Below, in pieces: positions 10,901 to 19,095 of a DNA stretch of 64,000 nt (positions are counted from its first letter, which is position 1; the number at the start of each line of letters is the position of its first letter). A program made the position numbers and the translations under genes. Source of the stretch: Flammeovirga sp. EKP202 (GTDB lineage Bacteria; Bacteroidota; Bacteroidia; Cytophagales; Flammeovirgaceae). The notes beneath the pieces were generated by a model that worked only from the letters and a program-made list of their open reading frames with translations, did no database searches and had not been told where the DNA came from. The stretch is taken from assembly GCF_014534745.1 (NCBI RefSeq), contig NZ_JACVVP010000018.1, positions 1-64,000 on the forward strand, given 5' to 3'.

Positions 10901-11029
10901 TTTGATCGTAAATGGGGCATCTTCTAACTTACCTATTTTTTGATAGGCAATCACACCTCCTAATATTACCAAGGCTAAAATAAACCAGGTAAACGGTTTA
11001 TTTTCAATTGAAAATTTCGTTAAGTTCAT
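7991..11029 (-). CDS. RND efflux pump inner-membrane subunit (AcrB-like)
   Basis: This 1012-residue protein has the full RND architecture: TM1, a large periplasmic loop, TM2-6, a second loop and TM7-12. The TM4 motif GMLVDNSIVV holds the proton-relay aspartate (D401) followed by Asn instead of the second Asp of AcrB, which is common in pumps of this group. Both periplasmic porter loops are present, pointing to the HAE (drug/hydrophobe) branch rather than the metal (CzcA) branch, but the substrate is not readable. It sits between adaptor (7-bp gap) and TolC (5-bp gap) in one operon. Confidence 0.93.
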   Translation of the reverse strand: MNLTKFSIENKPFTWFILALVILGGVIAYQKIGKLEDAPFTIKQAIVLTTYPGASAEEVEQQVTDKLEEAIQAMDGLDYLDSDSRHGVSRILVVLKKTVHGDDIPQMWDMLRRKVGDVQSQLPANANPSIVNDDFADVLGLFYGIYGDGFTYRELNDYADDIKKELLKVDNVAKVSLFGKAQESIDLKLSYSAMNQLGVSLENVMLALNQQNKLVNAGFVNTHEQRLRVKIGGDFNDTEEIGNFLITTSKGNQIRLKEICAIEEGYVTPYTSKMKIQGIPAVGFAISASAGANVVEVGEDVRAQLEVIKQNLPAGLFIKNIYDQGNESKVANDGFVFNLIASVGTVVLILLFFIGLKNGILVGSGLVFSILATIIIMWSFGINMERVSLAALIIAMGMLVDNSIVVIESILMKMKMGIPKKQAIMEAATASAWPLLGATIIAILTFLPIRISPDSTGEYLSSLFSVLAISLSLSWVFALTQSALVCDVFLKDEKKKEGESDDLFRGKFYDKFRSFLKLGIQYKYISLGIFLGLFAFSLFTAKYMSIVFMPELEKNLFKINAFTPEGTRIEYTEEQADKIYDWLMEQEEVKEVTMTLGNTPPRYFLASSAYGPQSNVMHFIVECEDYDNVDRVFSRLEKEKYSNWPDIFIRPELYSVMSPLDGKVEARFMGNDIQVLDSLVNEAMMIMRESDLSRHVHSSWFNMAPVWTAEYSNNKAARAGVTRAEIANSFRVVSEGLPVGTYREDNELMPIVLKLDEGEIPNIEKVENMKVISGEKNVPLPQLTNGMSLGYEYPLIQTYNRHRALSALCDPIDGVTTAELQKDIVSKIEAMELPEGYTFMWDAEKKNQKEAVDAIVTFFPLAFLLIIAILIALFGNYKQPLIVMVLLPFSLIGVIFGLVGLGRAFDFMSFIGWIGLLGMVIKNVIVLLDEVNIQRKEGLSHLDAIVYATISRTRPVLMAAITTMFGMIPLIPDSVFGAMSVTIIFGLGFATFLTLIAVPVFYAIFYNIKLNK

Positions 11030-11036
11030 TGGTTTA

Positions 11037-12089
11037 TTAGTTCTTAGTGATTAAAGAATTTTCAAAGTTGGCTCTTACTTTTTGGTTTTCTACCAATAGA
11101 GAACCACCCGTTGCAACCACAAAATCTGCATTCCCCAGCATCTTTACTTCAACCTTACTTTCATTTTTCAATTGTAGTAATTGTACATTCACTTTTTTAA
11201 GCGTATTTTCTTCAGGGGAAACCGCCCAAACAAAGTAGTCACCATTGGCCTCGCCAATTACCGCACTTGAAGGTAAAGTAACCGTAGATGCATCATTAGT
11301 ATTAAAACTGAAGTATACCTCTGCTGTCATACCTGCTAAAAAAAGCTCTTCAACCTCCTGAACTTCTAATAACATTGGGTAAGCATAATTCAACTGCTCT
11401 GTATCGTGTAGTACTTCAATCACTTTTGCCCAATACGTTTTACCTGGCTTAGAATCAAAAACAACTTCAATTTTATCCAATTCATTGACTTTCATCACAA
11501 CCTCTTCTGGTACAGTACACCTTACCCTCGTATTTTCAAAATCTTGTAAAGTAATTACTGTTTTTGACGCCGTGACATGCTCGCCTTTTTCTATCGTTAA
11601 TTTTTTAACTCGCCCTGTAAAAGGAGCTATTAATTTAGTATCTACTAAAGCATTTTCAGCAAATTCTAAGTTTGAAGACGCTTGTTCAAAATCAAGAACA
11701 GCTTTATCATAAGCTTGCTCTGAAATATTATTTTTTTGAAAAAGCTTTTCAGCTCTATCTTTTGCGGTTTTTGCTAACTGAAAGGTGGATTTTGCTTTCT
11801 GCAATTCAATTTTATAATCTCTTGGATCAATTATACCTAAGACTTGTCCTTTTCGTACATGTTGTCCCTCTTCCAAGTCAAAAGTCTTTAAAGGACCACT
11901 TACTCTGAAAGATAATTGTACTTCTTTTTGTGGGATAGAAACCCCAGTAGCTATATTGGTTTTATTAGCTCCATCTTCTAGTACTTGAACTACTTTGACC
12001 AATTGATCTTTAGTAGTGTTCTCTTGAACTTTCTCTCCTGTACAAGAAGTAAATACAATTAATATTGTATACAGAAATAAATGCCTCAT
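11037..12089 (-). CDS. RND periplasmic adaptor (membrane fusion lipoprotein)
   Basis: This 350-residue protein has a lipoprotein signal (FTSC, acylated Cys16). The barrel-sandwich (lipoyl-like) halves around residues 76-96 (LEEGQHVRKGQVLGII) and 154-184 (IAPFTGRVKKLTIEKGEHV) flank an alpha-helical hairpin. Beta-barrel and membrane-proximal domains follow. It bridges the inner-membrane RND pump and TolC. It is the first gene of the three-gene efflux operon; no dedicated regulator gene adjoins it. Confidence 0.9.
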   Translation of the reverse strand: MRHLFLYTILIVFTSCTGEKVQENTTKDQLVKVVQVLEDGANKTNIATGVSIPQKEVQLSFRVSGPLKTFDLEEGQHVRKGQVLGIIDPRDYKIELQKAKSTFQLAKTAKDRAEKLFQKNNISEQAYDKAVLDFEQASSNLEFAENALVDTKLIAPFTGRVKKLTIEKGEHVTASKTVITLQDFENTRVRCTVPEEVVMKVNELDKIEVVFDSKPGKTYWAKVIEVLHDTEQLNYAYPMLLEVQEVEELFLAGMTAEVYFSFNTNDASTVTLPSSAVIGEANGDYFVWAVSPEENTLKKVNVQLLQLKNESKVEVKMLGNADFVVATGGSLLVENQKVRANFENSLITKN

Positions 12090-12326
12090 TTTAGATAGTA
12101 ATTATAGAGTATAAAAATTATGATAATGATCGTGTAAATAAATCGTATTAATCTATCCATATATACTCAAATACGTTCATTGTGAAGCATCTCAACTACT
12201 GAAACCGCTAAATAAAGTACTGTAACAGTTATTTATCAAACTGAATCACCCTTTAAGTGATCTCATAAAACGTTCTTCTCAAATTTTAAAATGGTGCAAA
12301 TGAATGTCAAAAAAATCTATTAGCAT

Positions 12327-12356
12327 TTTGGATTTTTAGCAAATATGTTAAATTTG
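12327..12356 (+). promoter_or_regulatory. Bacteroidota-type promoter for the TerB-like gene
   Basis: TTTG (12327-12330), an 18-bp spacer, then TAAATTTG (12349-12356), a perfect match to the TAnnTTTG -7 box described for Bacteroidota. It would give a leader of about 45 nt before the ATG at 12407. The rest of the 317-bp divergent gap (12090-12406) shows no gene. Confidence 0.55.
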
Positions 12357-12406
12357 TAGAAGACTATTTTTTTATGTGTATCTGTAAATAAACTTAATCT
12401 AGAAAC

Positions 12407-12952
12407 ATGTCAATTTGGAAAGCTCTTGAAAATGCAGTTTTAGATAATTCTCCAAATCGCCAGAAACTCAATGCTCCTGAAAAGATTTCTCTTCAAGAAG
12501 ATGATCTATTATTATTAAAGGAAAATGACTCTGCCGCTAACGAGTACATGCATCATCTAATTCTCCATACTTCAGAAAAACTTTACAATACAGAATATTA
12601 CGAACCTTATGTAATTGGCCTTTTTGCTGTAGGTATGGCTGTTGCTCGATGTGATGGTAGAATTGTAGAAGAAGAAAAAATTGAGATTGGGAATTTCATT
12701 GATTTCATCACACATAGCGAATTACCTCAACGTTATTATGATAAAATGGATGCTATCAAAAATATGATTTTCTTAAATTTTAATACAGCAATGAGTTTTG
12801 TGGGGCAAATGCATGAAGATACATGGATTGTAGTAGATCACCTTATTACACTAACTATTAAAGCTGATGGACAAATTGCCACTCAAGAAATTGATTTTTA
12901 TAGAAAATGGAAATCTTGGTTAGAGGCTAAATCTTATGAAAGAGCTATTTAA
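12407..12952 (+). CDS. TerB-like protein
   Basis: This 181-residue cytoplasmic, all-helical protein has a central segment (EPYVIGLFAVGMAVARCDGRIVEEE, then a later ITLTIKADGQIATQEIDF). These show the two pseudo-repeated acidic DGxI..E motifs of the TerB (tellurite-resistance B) fold, which bind metal or sit at the membrane in stress-response systems. No other ter genes are near, so a tellurite role should not be assumed. Its 3' end overlaps the convergent exonuclease gene by 8 bp. Confidence 0.6.
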   Translation: MSIWKALENAVLDNSPNRQKLNAPEKISLQEDDLLLLKENDSAANEYMHHLILHTSEKLYNTEYYEPYVIGLFAVGMAVARCDGRIVEEEKIEIGNFIDFITHSELPQRYYDKMDAIKNMIFLNFNTAMSFVGQMHEDTWIVVDHLITLTIKADGQIATQEIDFYRKWKSWLEAKSYERAI

Positions 12953-13565
12953 GATAATTGGTCCCTTTTTCGTATCCGGCTTGCATTAATTGTTCCCAAA
13001 CAAACAAAGTCATAAAACTATCAGATAAAGAATTGTGGGCATTATCTAAAAGTATTTTATCTTCTAAAGTTAAATGACTTTTAAAATGATTAAATGCCGT
13101 TGATAAACGTTGCCAAGTATAATTATTGTATTTCTCATTCCATTCCTTTATCACACCTGTAGAAAAAACATTCATTGCACAGTAAATTCCTTTAGCATTT
13201 CTAAGGTCCACATAGTTCATATCAAAAGGTGCATTATAAATGATCACATTTTGATCTTCTACAAGGTCATTGATCATATCTTGCATGGCAAAATCATATA
13301 CAGGAGCATCTTCTACCATTTGGGGAGAGATTCCATTGACAGCCATTGCTTCAGGCCATGTTTTTCTGTATTTAGGTTTAATGTATGTGCTTAGAAGAAT
13401 TTCCTTTTTATCATTGATAATACTTATCTGCAAAGCTTCGTCAACTCCTGCGTCTAAACCCGTGGTTTCAGTGTCGAGGATTAAAAAGTCCTCTGTAATA
13501 AACTTTTCTTCCTGAAGATTGCTTTCAGATTGTTCTTTTTTATTTTTGATAAGATCATCAAACAT
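12945..13565 (-). CDS. DEDDh 3'-5' exonuclease (DnaQ-like)
   Basis: This 206-residue protein has all the exonuclease motifs: ExoI LILDTETTGLDAG (D31, E33), ExoII NAPFDMNYVD (D115) and ExoIII AHNSLSDS (H177, D182). That makes a complete DEDDh active site. It resembles the stand-alone DNA polymerase III epsilon-like or RNase T-like exonucleases. It lacks a polymerase-binding C-terminal extension, so it is probably a repair or RNA-trimming enzyme rather than the replicative proofreader. Convergent with the TerB-like gene. Confidence 0.85.
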   Translation of the reverse strand: MFDDLIKNKKEQSESNLQEEKFITEDFLILDTETTGLDAGVDEALQISIINDKKEILLSTYIKPKYRKTWPEAMAVNGISPQMVEDAPVYDFAMQDMINDLVEDQNVIIYNAPFDMNYVDLRNAKGIYCAMNVFSTGVIKEWNEKYNNYTWQRLSTAFNHFKSHLTLEDKILLDNAHNSLSDSFMTLFVWEQLMQAGYEKGTNYLK

Positions 13566-13694
13566 AGTAAAAATAAGCTGATTTAATTCTTAAAAACCAA
13601 GTGCAAAAGAAACCTTTCTACTATTGTTACTGCACTTTTATCAAAGGTATTAATTTAAGCATTAGAACACTTCATTACAATAATTTTTAAAGAA

Positions 13695-16600
13695 TTAATT
13701 GTAATTTTTTAATTTAAAATCTTCTCCCTCTCTATATCTCTTAGGAGAGACACCATAAAGATCAGAGAAACATTTTGTAAAATAAGCAGGTGTGTTAAAT
13801 CCAGTCTGATAGGCAATATCTGAGATACTCGTATCAGAATTTTTGAGTAGCTCAGCACTGTATCTCAATCTTATATCTCTCATAAATACACTCGAAGACT
13901 TTCCTGTTAACGCTTTAATTTTACGGTGTAACTGACTTCTACTGATAAATAATTTTTGAGCGATTTCTTCTACGCTTAATTCCGTGTTATCAAGATTATC
14001 TTCAATGATTGAAGTAAATGATTTAATTAATTTCTCATCATTATTTGAAAACTCTACCACATCTTTCTTCACTAGGAAGTGCTCTCTGAACTTAGATTGA
14101 AGTATCTTCCTGTTCTCAAGTAAATTCTGAATTCTTATTAATAATTCTTGTTTGTTAAATGGCTTCGTAATGTAGGCATCTGCTTTAGTTGTATAGCCTT
14201 GTAGTAATGTCGATTGATCCGCTTTTGCAGTAAGCAATATGACTGGAATATGTGATGTCTGATCAGTTTCTTTCAATAATCGAGTCATTTCAATACCATC
14301 TACTTCCGGCATCATAACATCAGATAGAACAATATCAGGCATTATTTCTTTGGCCATCTCAAAACCTTTTTTACCATTCTCTGCAAGGCTTACATCATAC
14401 TTCTCTTTAAGTATCTTATGAAGGTATTTTCTTATTTCTTCATTATCATCAATCACTAAAATAGAAGGTAAATTTTCCTCCTTACTTACCTCTAAAATTG
14501 GCTCAGGAGTTTCTGGAATTATATTTTGATCTACTATAGGTTGATGCTCAATATCAGAAGTTATTATTTCTAGTTCCACTTCTTTAGATTCAAAATAAGA
14601 CAGGTCTACTGGAATTTCCACACCAAACTTCGTCCACTCATTTTCCACACTTTCCACTTTTATTGTACCAAAATACTTTGTGATAATTCCTTGTGTCAAA
14701 GCTAATCCAATTCCATTGGTTGTGGAAAGACCTATATTAGAGTGATAGTATTGATTAAAGATGTATGGAAGATCATCCGGAGCAATTCCTTTACCATTGT
14801 CATAAAACGACATACTTAATATACCATCCTTTATAGTTGCTTTGACAACTATTTCACCTTCTTCTTTTGAGAACTTGATTGCATTAAAAATAAGGTTATT
14901 TACTACTTTATTGATACTATTTTTATCAGTATAACCAACGTTTCGAGTCCCTTTAAAAATGAAATCTAATTTGACATTTCTTTGTTCAGCATAAGAGTGG
15001 AAAGATGCCACACCAACGGTCAATAATTCTTTAATATCTATTTCACTTAACTTCAAAGTATTGTTATTTTGAAGTTCTAAGTTTGTCAAGTCAAGTATCT
15101 GATTGATCAATTCTAAAAGTTGCTTGGTTTGATATTCAAGTGACCTCAAACTATCATTTCTTTCAACCTGCCCTTTTAAATCATCAACAGCTCCAATCAT
15201 CAATGTCAGTGGAGTTCTAAATTCATGTGAAATATTTGCAAAGAATTTAGTTTTAAACTCATCTAATTCCTCTAATCGTTTCTCCCTTTCAATGGCATTC
15301 GCTTTTTGCTCTTCTGATATTTTCAGTTGTGCTTCTTTTAAGCGAATATTGATAAAGTACAACACAATTACCACTAGTGCTAGAACACAAACTAAAATAA
15401 CAATCCAGAACCATAACGTTCTTTCTTTCTGAGCCGATCTTAATAAATTATCCTTTATTGTTTTCTCCTTAATTAGTTTTTTATTTCTGAAATTAGCTTC
15501 TAACTGAGTCAATTTTCTAAATTCAGATCGATTATTTAACTCCTCATTGACTTTGATTAATTTTCGCTGTGATTCATACGCTTTTTGATAATCACCTCTA
15601 TTCGCATAGATCTGAATTAAAGAACTTAATATTTTAAATTTTCTTTGAATTGTAGTATTATCTCCAGCTATATTATAAGCTTCCAAAAAATATTTCTCTG
15701 CTTTCTTATCATCTTTATCCCTTTCGAGAGCAATGATTCCCATCACTTCTAATGCCGCTGCATGAGTAGAGTAGCTATACTTGTATTTATTAATCAAGTC
15801 AATTGCTTCATAAATATAATGTTCAGCAGAATCGAACTGATGCAATTTCATAAAGCCTATACCAATTAACGTAGAAGCAGGTGCAAGTTTCTCTTTAAGA
15901 TTATTTTTTAATAAAATTGTTCTTGCTTTCTTAGCTGTTGAAACCGCTTTATCGATATTCTCTCGCTTCAATAATGAATCTTTCAGTGTACTACTCAGAG
16001 AAGAAAAAGTACCTGACATATTAATGTAAACAGTAGCCACAAAATAGTCATTTTTTAATTGATGACCTACCTGTAGAGCTTCTTCAAAAGAGGCTATAGC
16101 CTTTAAATAATTTTCTTGTTGGAGTTTTTCATTCCCTTCTACGCTATTGTTTTTCCAAATGAGAGCTTCATTAGTCAATACTTTATACAACCCTTGAAGA
16201 TTATTATTTTCCTCATAAATCATTTTGGCTCTTTGAAAATAGTGGATTGCTTGATCAAAATCCCCTTTACTTTTTAGATACAACCCCATATGATTACACC
16301 CTTCCGCTATTTCAGTTGAGTCTTGTAATAATTCCAGGTATTCAAAGCCTTCTAGTAAATTAATGAAAGCCAAAGAATCATTAGCCATGAAAAATTCAAC
16401 CGATCCCAGACATAAGCAACTTTTTCCTTTTCCTCTCAAATAATCGGCCTCAAAACTCATTTTTTTAGCTTGAGTTAGGTAAATTTTGGCACTATCTAAG
16501 TACCCTCCTATCATATAGGACCTTCCTTTTATCTCAATTAAGTCAATTTTTCTTTCTGTAATTGACCCATATTCATCCAGCCTAAGTAAGGAATCAATAG

Positions 16601-16760
16601 TATTTACGGTCTCTGAAGTGCTTTTATATTTAACTTTCTCCAGATACTGTTTAATATGCTCGTATTTTTCTTCTCCCTCTTTACCAGCAGTAGGTATTTG
16701 GCTTAGCAATGGGACCGAAGTAAAGAGTAAAAAAGTTAGTAGCAGTATATTTTTGTTCAC
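13695..16760 (-). CDS. TPR hybrid histidine kinase with receiver and AraC-type DNA-binding domain
   Basis: This 1021-residue one-protein two-component system has a signal peptide and then TPR-type helical repeats to about residue 410. A transmembrane segment lies at about 448-470, followed by a coiled region. HisKA carries SHEFRTP (His512). HATPase has intact N (NLIFNAIKFS), G1 (DNGKGIAP) and G2 (GIGLALT) boxes. The receiver has phospho-acceptor D814 (VLSDVMMPE), and an AraC HTH domain occupies the last 100 residues. It differs from the polysaccharide-sensing HTCS proteins in having TPRs instead of a beta-propeller sensor. It follows the TPR phosphatase gene by 35 bp, probably in the same operon. 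Confidence 0.92.
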   Translation of the reverse strand: MNKNILLLTFLLFTSVPLLSQIPTAGKEGEEKYEHIKQYLEKVKYKSTSETVNTIDSLLRLDEYGSITERKIDLIEIKGRSYMIGGYLDSAKIYLTQAKKMSFEADYLRGKGKSCLCLGSVEFFMANDSLAFINLLEGFEYLELLQDSTEIAEGCNHMGLYLKSKGDFDQAIHYFQRAKMIYEENNNLQGLYKVLTNEALIWKNNSVEGNEKLQQENYLKAIASFEEALQVGHQLKNDYFVATVYINMSGTFSSLSSTLKDSLLKRENIDKAVSTAKKARTILLKNNLKEKLAPASTLIGIGFMKLHQFDSAEHYIYEAIDLINKYKYSYSTHAAALEVMGIIALERDKDDKKAEKYFLEAYNIAGDNTTIQRKFKILSSLIQIYANRGDYQKAYESQRKLIKVNEELNNRSEFRKLTQLEANFRNKKLIKEKTIKDNLLRSAQKERTLWFWIVILVCVLALVVIVLYFINIRLKEAQLKISEEQKANAIEREKRLEELDEFKTKFFANISHEFRTPLTLMIGAVDDLKGQVERNDSLRSLEYQTKQLLELINQILDLTNLELQNNNTLKLSEIDIKELLTVGVASFHSYAEQRNVKLDFIFKGTRNVGYTDKNSINKVVNNLIFNAIKFSKEEGEIVVKATIKDGILSMSFYDNGKGIAPDDLPYIFNQYYHSNIGLSTTNGIGLALTQGIITKYFGTIKVESVENEWTKFGVEIPVDLSYFESKEVELEIITSDIEHQPIVDQNIIPETPEPILEVSKEENLPSILVIDDNEEIRKYLHKILKEKYDVSLAENGKKGFEMAKEIMPDIVLSDVMMPEVDGIEMTRLLKETDQTSHIPVILLTAKADQSTLLQGYTTKADAYITKPFNKQELLIRIQNLLENRKILQSKFREHFLVKKDVVEFSNNDEKLIKSFTSIIEDNLDNTELSVEEIAQKLFISRSQLHRKIKALTGKSSSVFMRDIRLRYSAELLKNSDTSISDIAYQTGFNTPAYFTKCFSDLYGVSPKRYREGEDFKLKNYN

Positions 16761-16795
16761 TATTTAATGTGTTTAAAAAAATTGTTCTCTATTAT

Positions 16796-18859
16796 TTAAA
16801 GCTTAAAACCAAGAACTAATATATCATCTGTTTGTGTTTCGTTTTGTTGCTTCCTCCACGATTCAAAACGGTTCAACAATATCTTTTCTTGCTCTTGTGC
16901 AGGATACTGATGTATTTCCTCCATCAACTGTCTGAACCTTTTCACTAAAAATTTTTTATTATTAGGTCCGCCCAATTGATCTTGATAACCATCGGAATAG
17001 AAATAAATAAAAGTCTCTTCTTTACTAAAATCGACGTCATAGTTATTAAAAGAAGAGCTATTCAAGTCCATTCCACCGATACTTCTTCGATCTCCTTTCA
17101 TAACAAATTGCCTACCATTTTGATAGTAAAGCCAAGAATTTTTTGCACTACTTACCACAGCTTTCTTTTTTGTGTAGTTAATTAATGCTATTGATATATC
17201 CATACCATCTTGAACTCCATAACTCTCATGTTGTTTTAAAGTTTTCTGTAATTGTAGGTGAAGGTTCTCTAAAATATCTTTTGGTGAAGTGATATGTTTC
17301 ACTTTTATGATCTCATTCAAAAGCCCTGTACCAATAAGTGACATAAAAGCACCAGGGACACCGTGCCCGGTACAATCACTACATGCTATTATTGCCATTT
17401 CATCTTCTACGCCTTCAAGCATCCCTGAAGAGTAATAGAAATCACCAGAAACGAGATCTCTTGGCTTATAAAATAACACTAACTCTTTAAACAATTTTTC
17501 AATATTCGAACGTATTGGGAGTGATGCATTTTGGATTCTTGTGGCATAGTTTACCCCTGCCGAAATCCTTCTGTTCTTAGAGTCAATTAATTCTACATAT
17601 TCTTGTAAATGATCTCTTTGTGCAGCAATTTCTTCCGCTTGAATTTCAATCTTGAAGTTCTTATCAGAAATTTTTTGATACGCCACCTTCAAGTCTTTAT
17701 AAAATCTATATAGAAAGTAAATAAATATACCACTGACTACGAAAATGATGACTAACACATAAATAAACTTCTCTTGGTCGTTCATCACTCGCTCATTATA
17801 CTCTTTCTCTAATTTGAGAGAATAGATTTCTGAGATGTGCTTATCAGATTCATACGATGATTTTATTTTCTCTACCCTTGTTTCAATTTCAATATTATCA
17901 ATTTTAGATTTTACTTCATTAAACTCCGTTACATAATGATATGCTGCTTTCCAGTTGTTATCCTCATGCTCAATATTGGCCAATAATTCACATACATCTT
18001 TAATGAAAAACATTGCCTCCAATGATTTTGCAAGCTCATAAACTTCTAAAGCTTGCTTTCTAGCTAATTCAAGGTTTGAGGACATGAAGTAATATTCAGC
18101 AGACATCAATTTATATTCACACAAAGCATATTGATCATCAAAAACTTCGAAGTGTAATAGTGCTTCGTTAATATAAGCTGTTGCCTCTTCCATTTCACCA
18201 AGGTTGGCATATATCTGTGCTTTAATGGCTAAAACGTACGCTTCTTCTTCTTTGAAATTATATTTAATGGCACTAACGTAAGCTTCATCTTCATATTTCA
18301 AACCTAATTGATTATGCCCCCACTTCATGTATACTTCACCAATGTTGAGTAGCATACTCACCTCGTGCCTTCTTTGTTCGAGTGTAATCTCATCCGCTTC
18401 GTACATTCCGCTTCGAATGGATTCTAAACCTTTCAAATAATATTCAAGAGCCTTTTTGTAATCTCGTTTTCTGAAATAATAGACTCCTATATTATTGCAA
18501 ATGGTGGATACATCAGGCCAATCTTTGATTTCTTCTGAAATGTGCAATGCCTTTATGGTATTCTCAAACCCTTTCGTGATCTCCCCTTTCTTTAAAAAAT
18601 AGCTTCCACTTAACTGATAAGAAAAACTTTCTGCCTCTTTATCACCAATATCTAAAGCCAACTGCTTTAACCTTTCTGTAAAGAAAAGCGTTGAATCTGA
18701 GAGTAAATTCAAATGTTTTAAGGAAGTGTCTTTCAAAGAGGCAATATCAGCCTTAGGGGTATTCTCAGCGAGAGAAATACCAAACGAACATAACAATAGT
18801 ATTATGAAAAGGGTAAGTTCAGAACCAAACTTTTTTATATAGACAATATTTATTCGCAA
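16796..18859 (-). CDS. TPR-containing SpoIIE-type (PPM) serine phosphatase
   Basis: This 687-residue protein starts at a TTG; no ATG lies close before the signal peptide-like segment. Helical TPR repeats (residues about 50-340) precede one transmembrane helix (363-385), a coiled coil and a C-terminal SpoIIE domain. The metal-binding motifs GDFYYSS (about 471), CSDCTGHGVPGAF (about 490) and FYSDGYQDQ (about 622) are intact. Such phosphatases usually dephosphorylate anti-sigma-factor antagonists or other partner-switch proteins, but no such partner is encoded nearby. The next gene downstream is a TPR hybrid kinase with the same N-terminal design, suggesting both respond to related cues. Confidence 0.9.
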   Translation of the reverse strand: MRINIVYIKKFGSELTLFIILLLCSFGISLAENTPKADIASLKDTSLKHLNLLSDSTLFFTERLKQLALDIGDKEAESFSYQLSGSYFLKKGEITKGFENTIKALHISEEIKDWPDVSTICNNIGVYYFRKRDYKKALEYYLKGLESIRSGMYEADEITLEQRRHEVSMLLNIGEVYMKWGHNQLGLKYEDEAYVSAIKYNFKEEEAYVLAIKAQIYANLGEMEEATAYINEALLHFEVFDDQYALCEYKLMSAEYYFMSSNLELARKQALEVYELAKSLEAMFFIKDVCELLANIEHEDNNWKAAYHYVTEFNEVKSKIDNIEIETRVEKIKSSYESDKHISEIYSLKLEKEYNERVMNDQEKFIYVLVIIFVVSGIFIYFLYRFYKDLKVAYQKISDKNFKIEIQAEEIAAQRDHLQEYVELIDSKNRRISAGVNYATRIQNASLPIRSNIEKLFKELVLFYKPRDLVSGDFYYSSGMLEGVEDEMAIIACSDCTGHGVPGAFMSLIGTGLLNEIIKVKHITSPKDILENLHLQLQKTLKQHESYGVQDGMDISIALINYTKKKAVVSSAKNSWLYYQNGRQFVMKGDRRSIGGMDLNSSSFNNYDVDFSKEETFIYFYSDGYQDQLGGPNNKKFLVKRFRQLMEEIHQYPAQEQEKILLNRFESWRKQQNETQTDDILVLGFKL

Positions 18860-19018
18860 GCCTTTTGTATGATATGAATAGAGTCTTGTTATATAAAATT
18901 ATAAAAATACTTAGCTAAATCCAAGTTTTTTTATGGATGTAGTGTCAAACGGACGTGTGCAATTGAATTTACTGATAATTTCACAATGTTATATGCATGA
19001 ATTATAAAATAGTTATTC

Positions 19019-19065
19019 AAAAAAAATCGTGAGGATAATGCATAAATAATACAATATCCTCACGA
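19019..19065 (-). terminator. Terminator after the second RND operon
   Basis: TCGTGAGGATA (19027-19037) and TATCCTCACGA (19055-19065) form a perfect 11-bp stem. On the minus strand it is followed by eight Ts, 30 bp past the RND stop codon. Confidence 0.85.
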
Positions 19066-19095
19066 TAATGATACGGTTTTAACTACAAAAGAGCA

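Noticed and set aside
12407-12952. Tellurite-resistance or defence island around the TerB-like gene
   Set aside because: Only a single TerB-like gene is present; neighbours are an exonuclease and efflux genes with no ter or defence partners.
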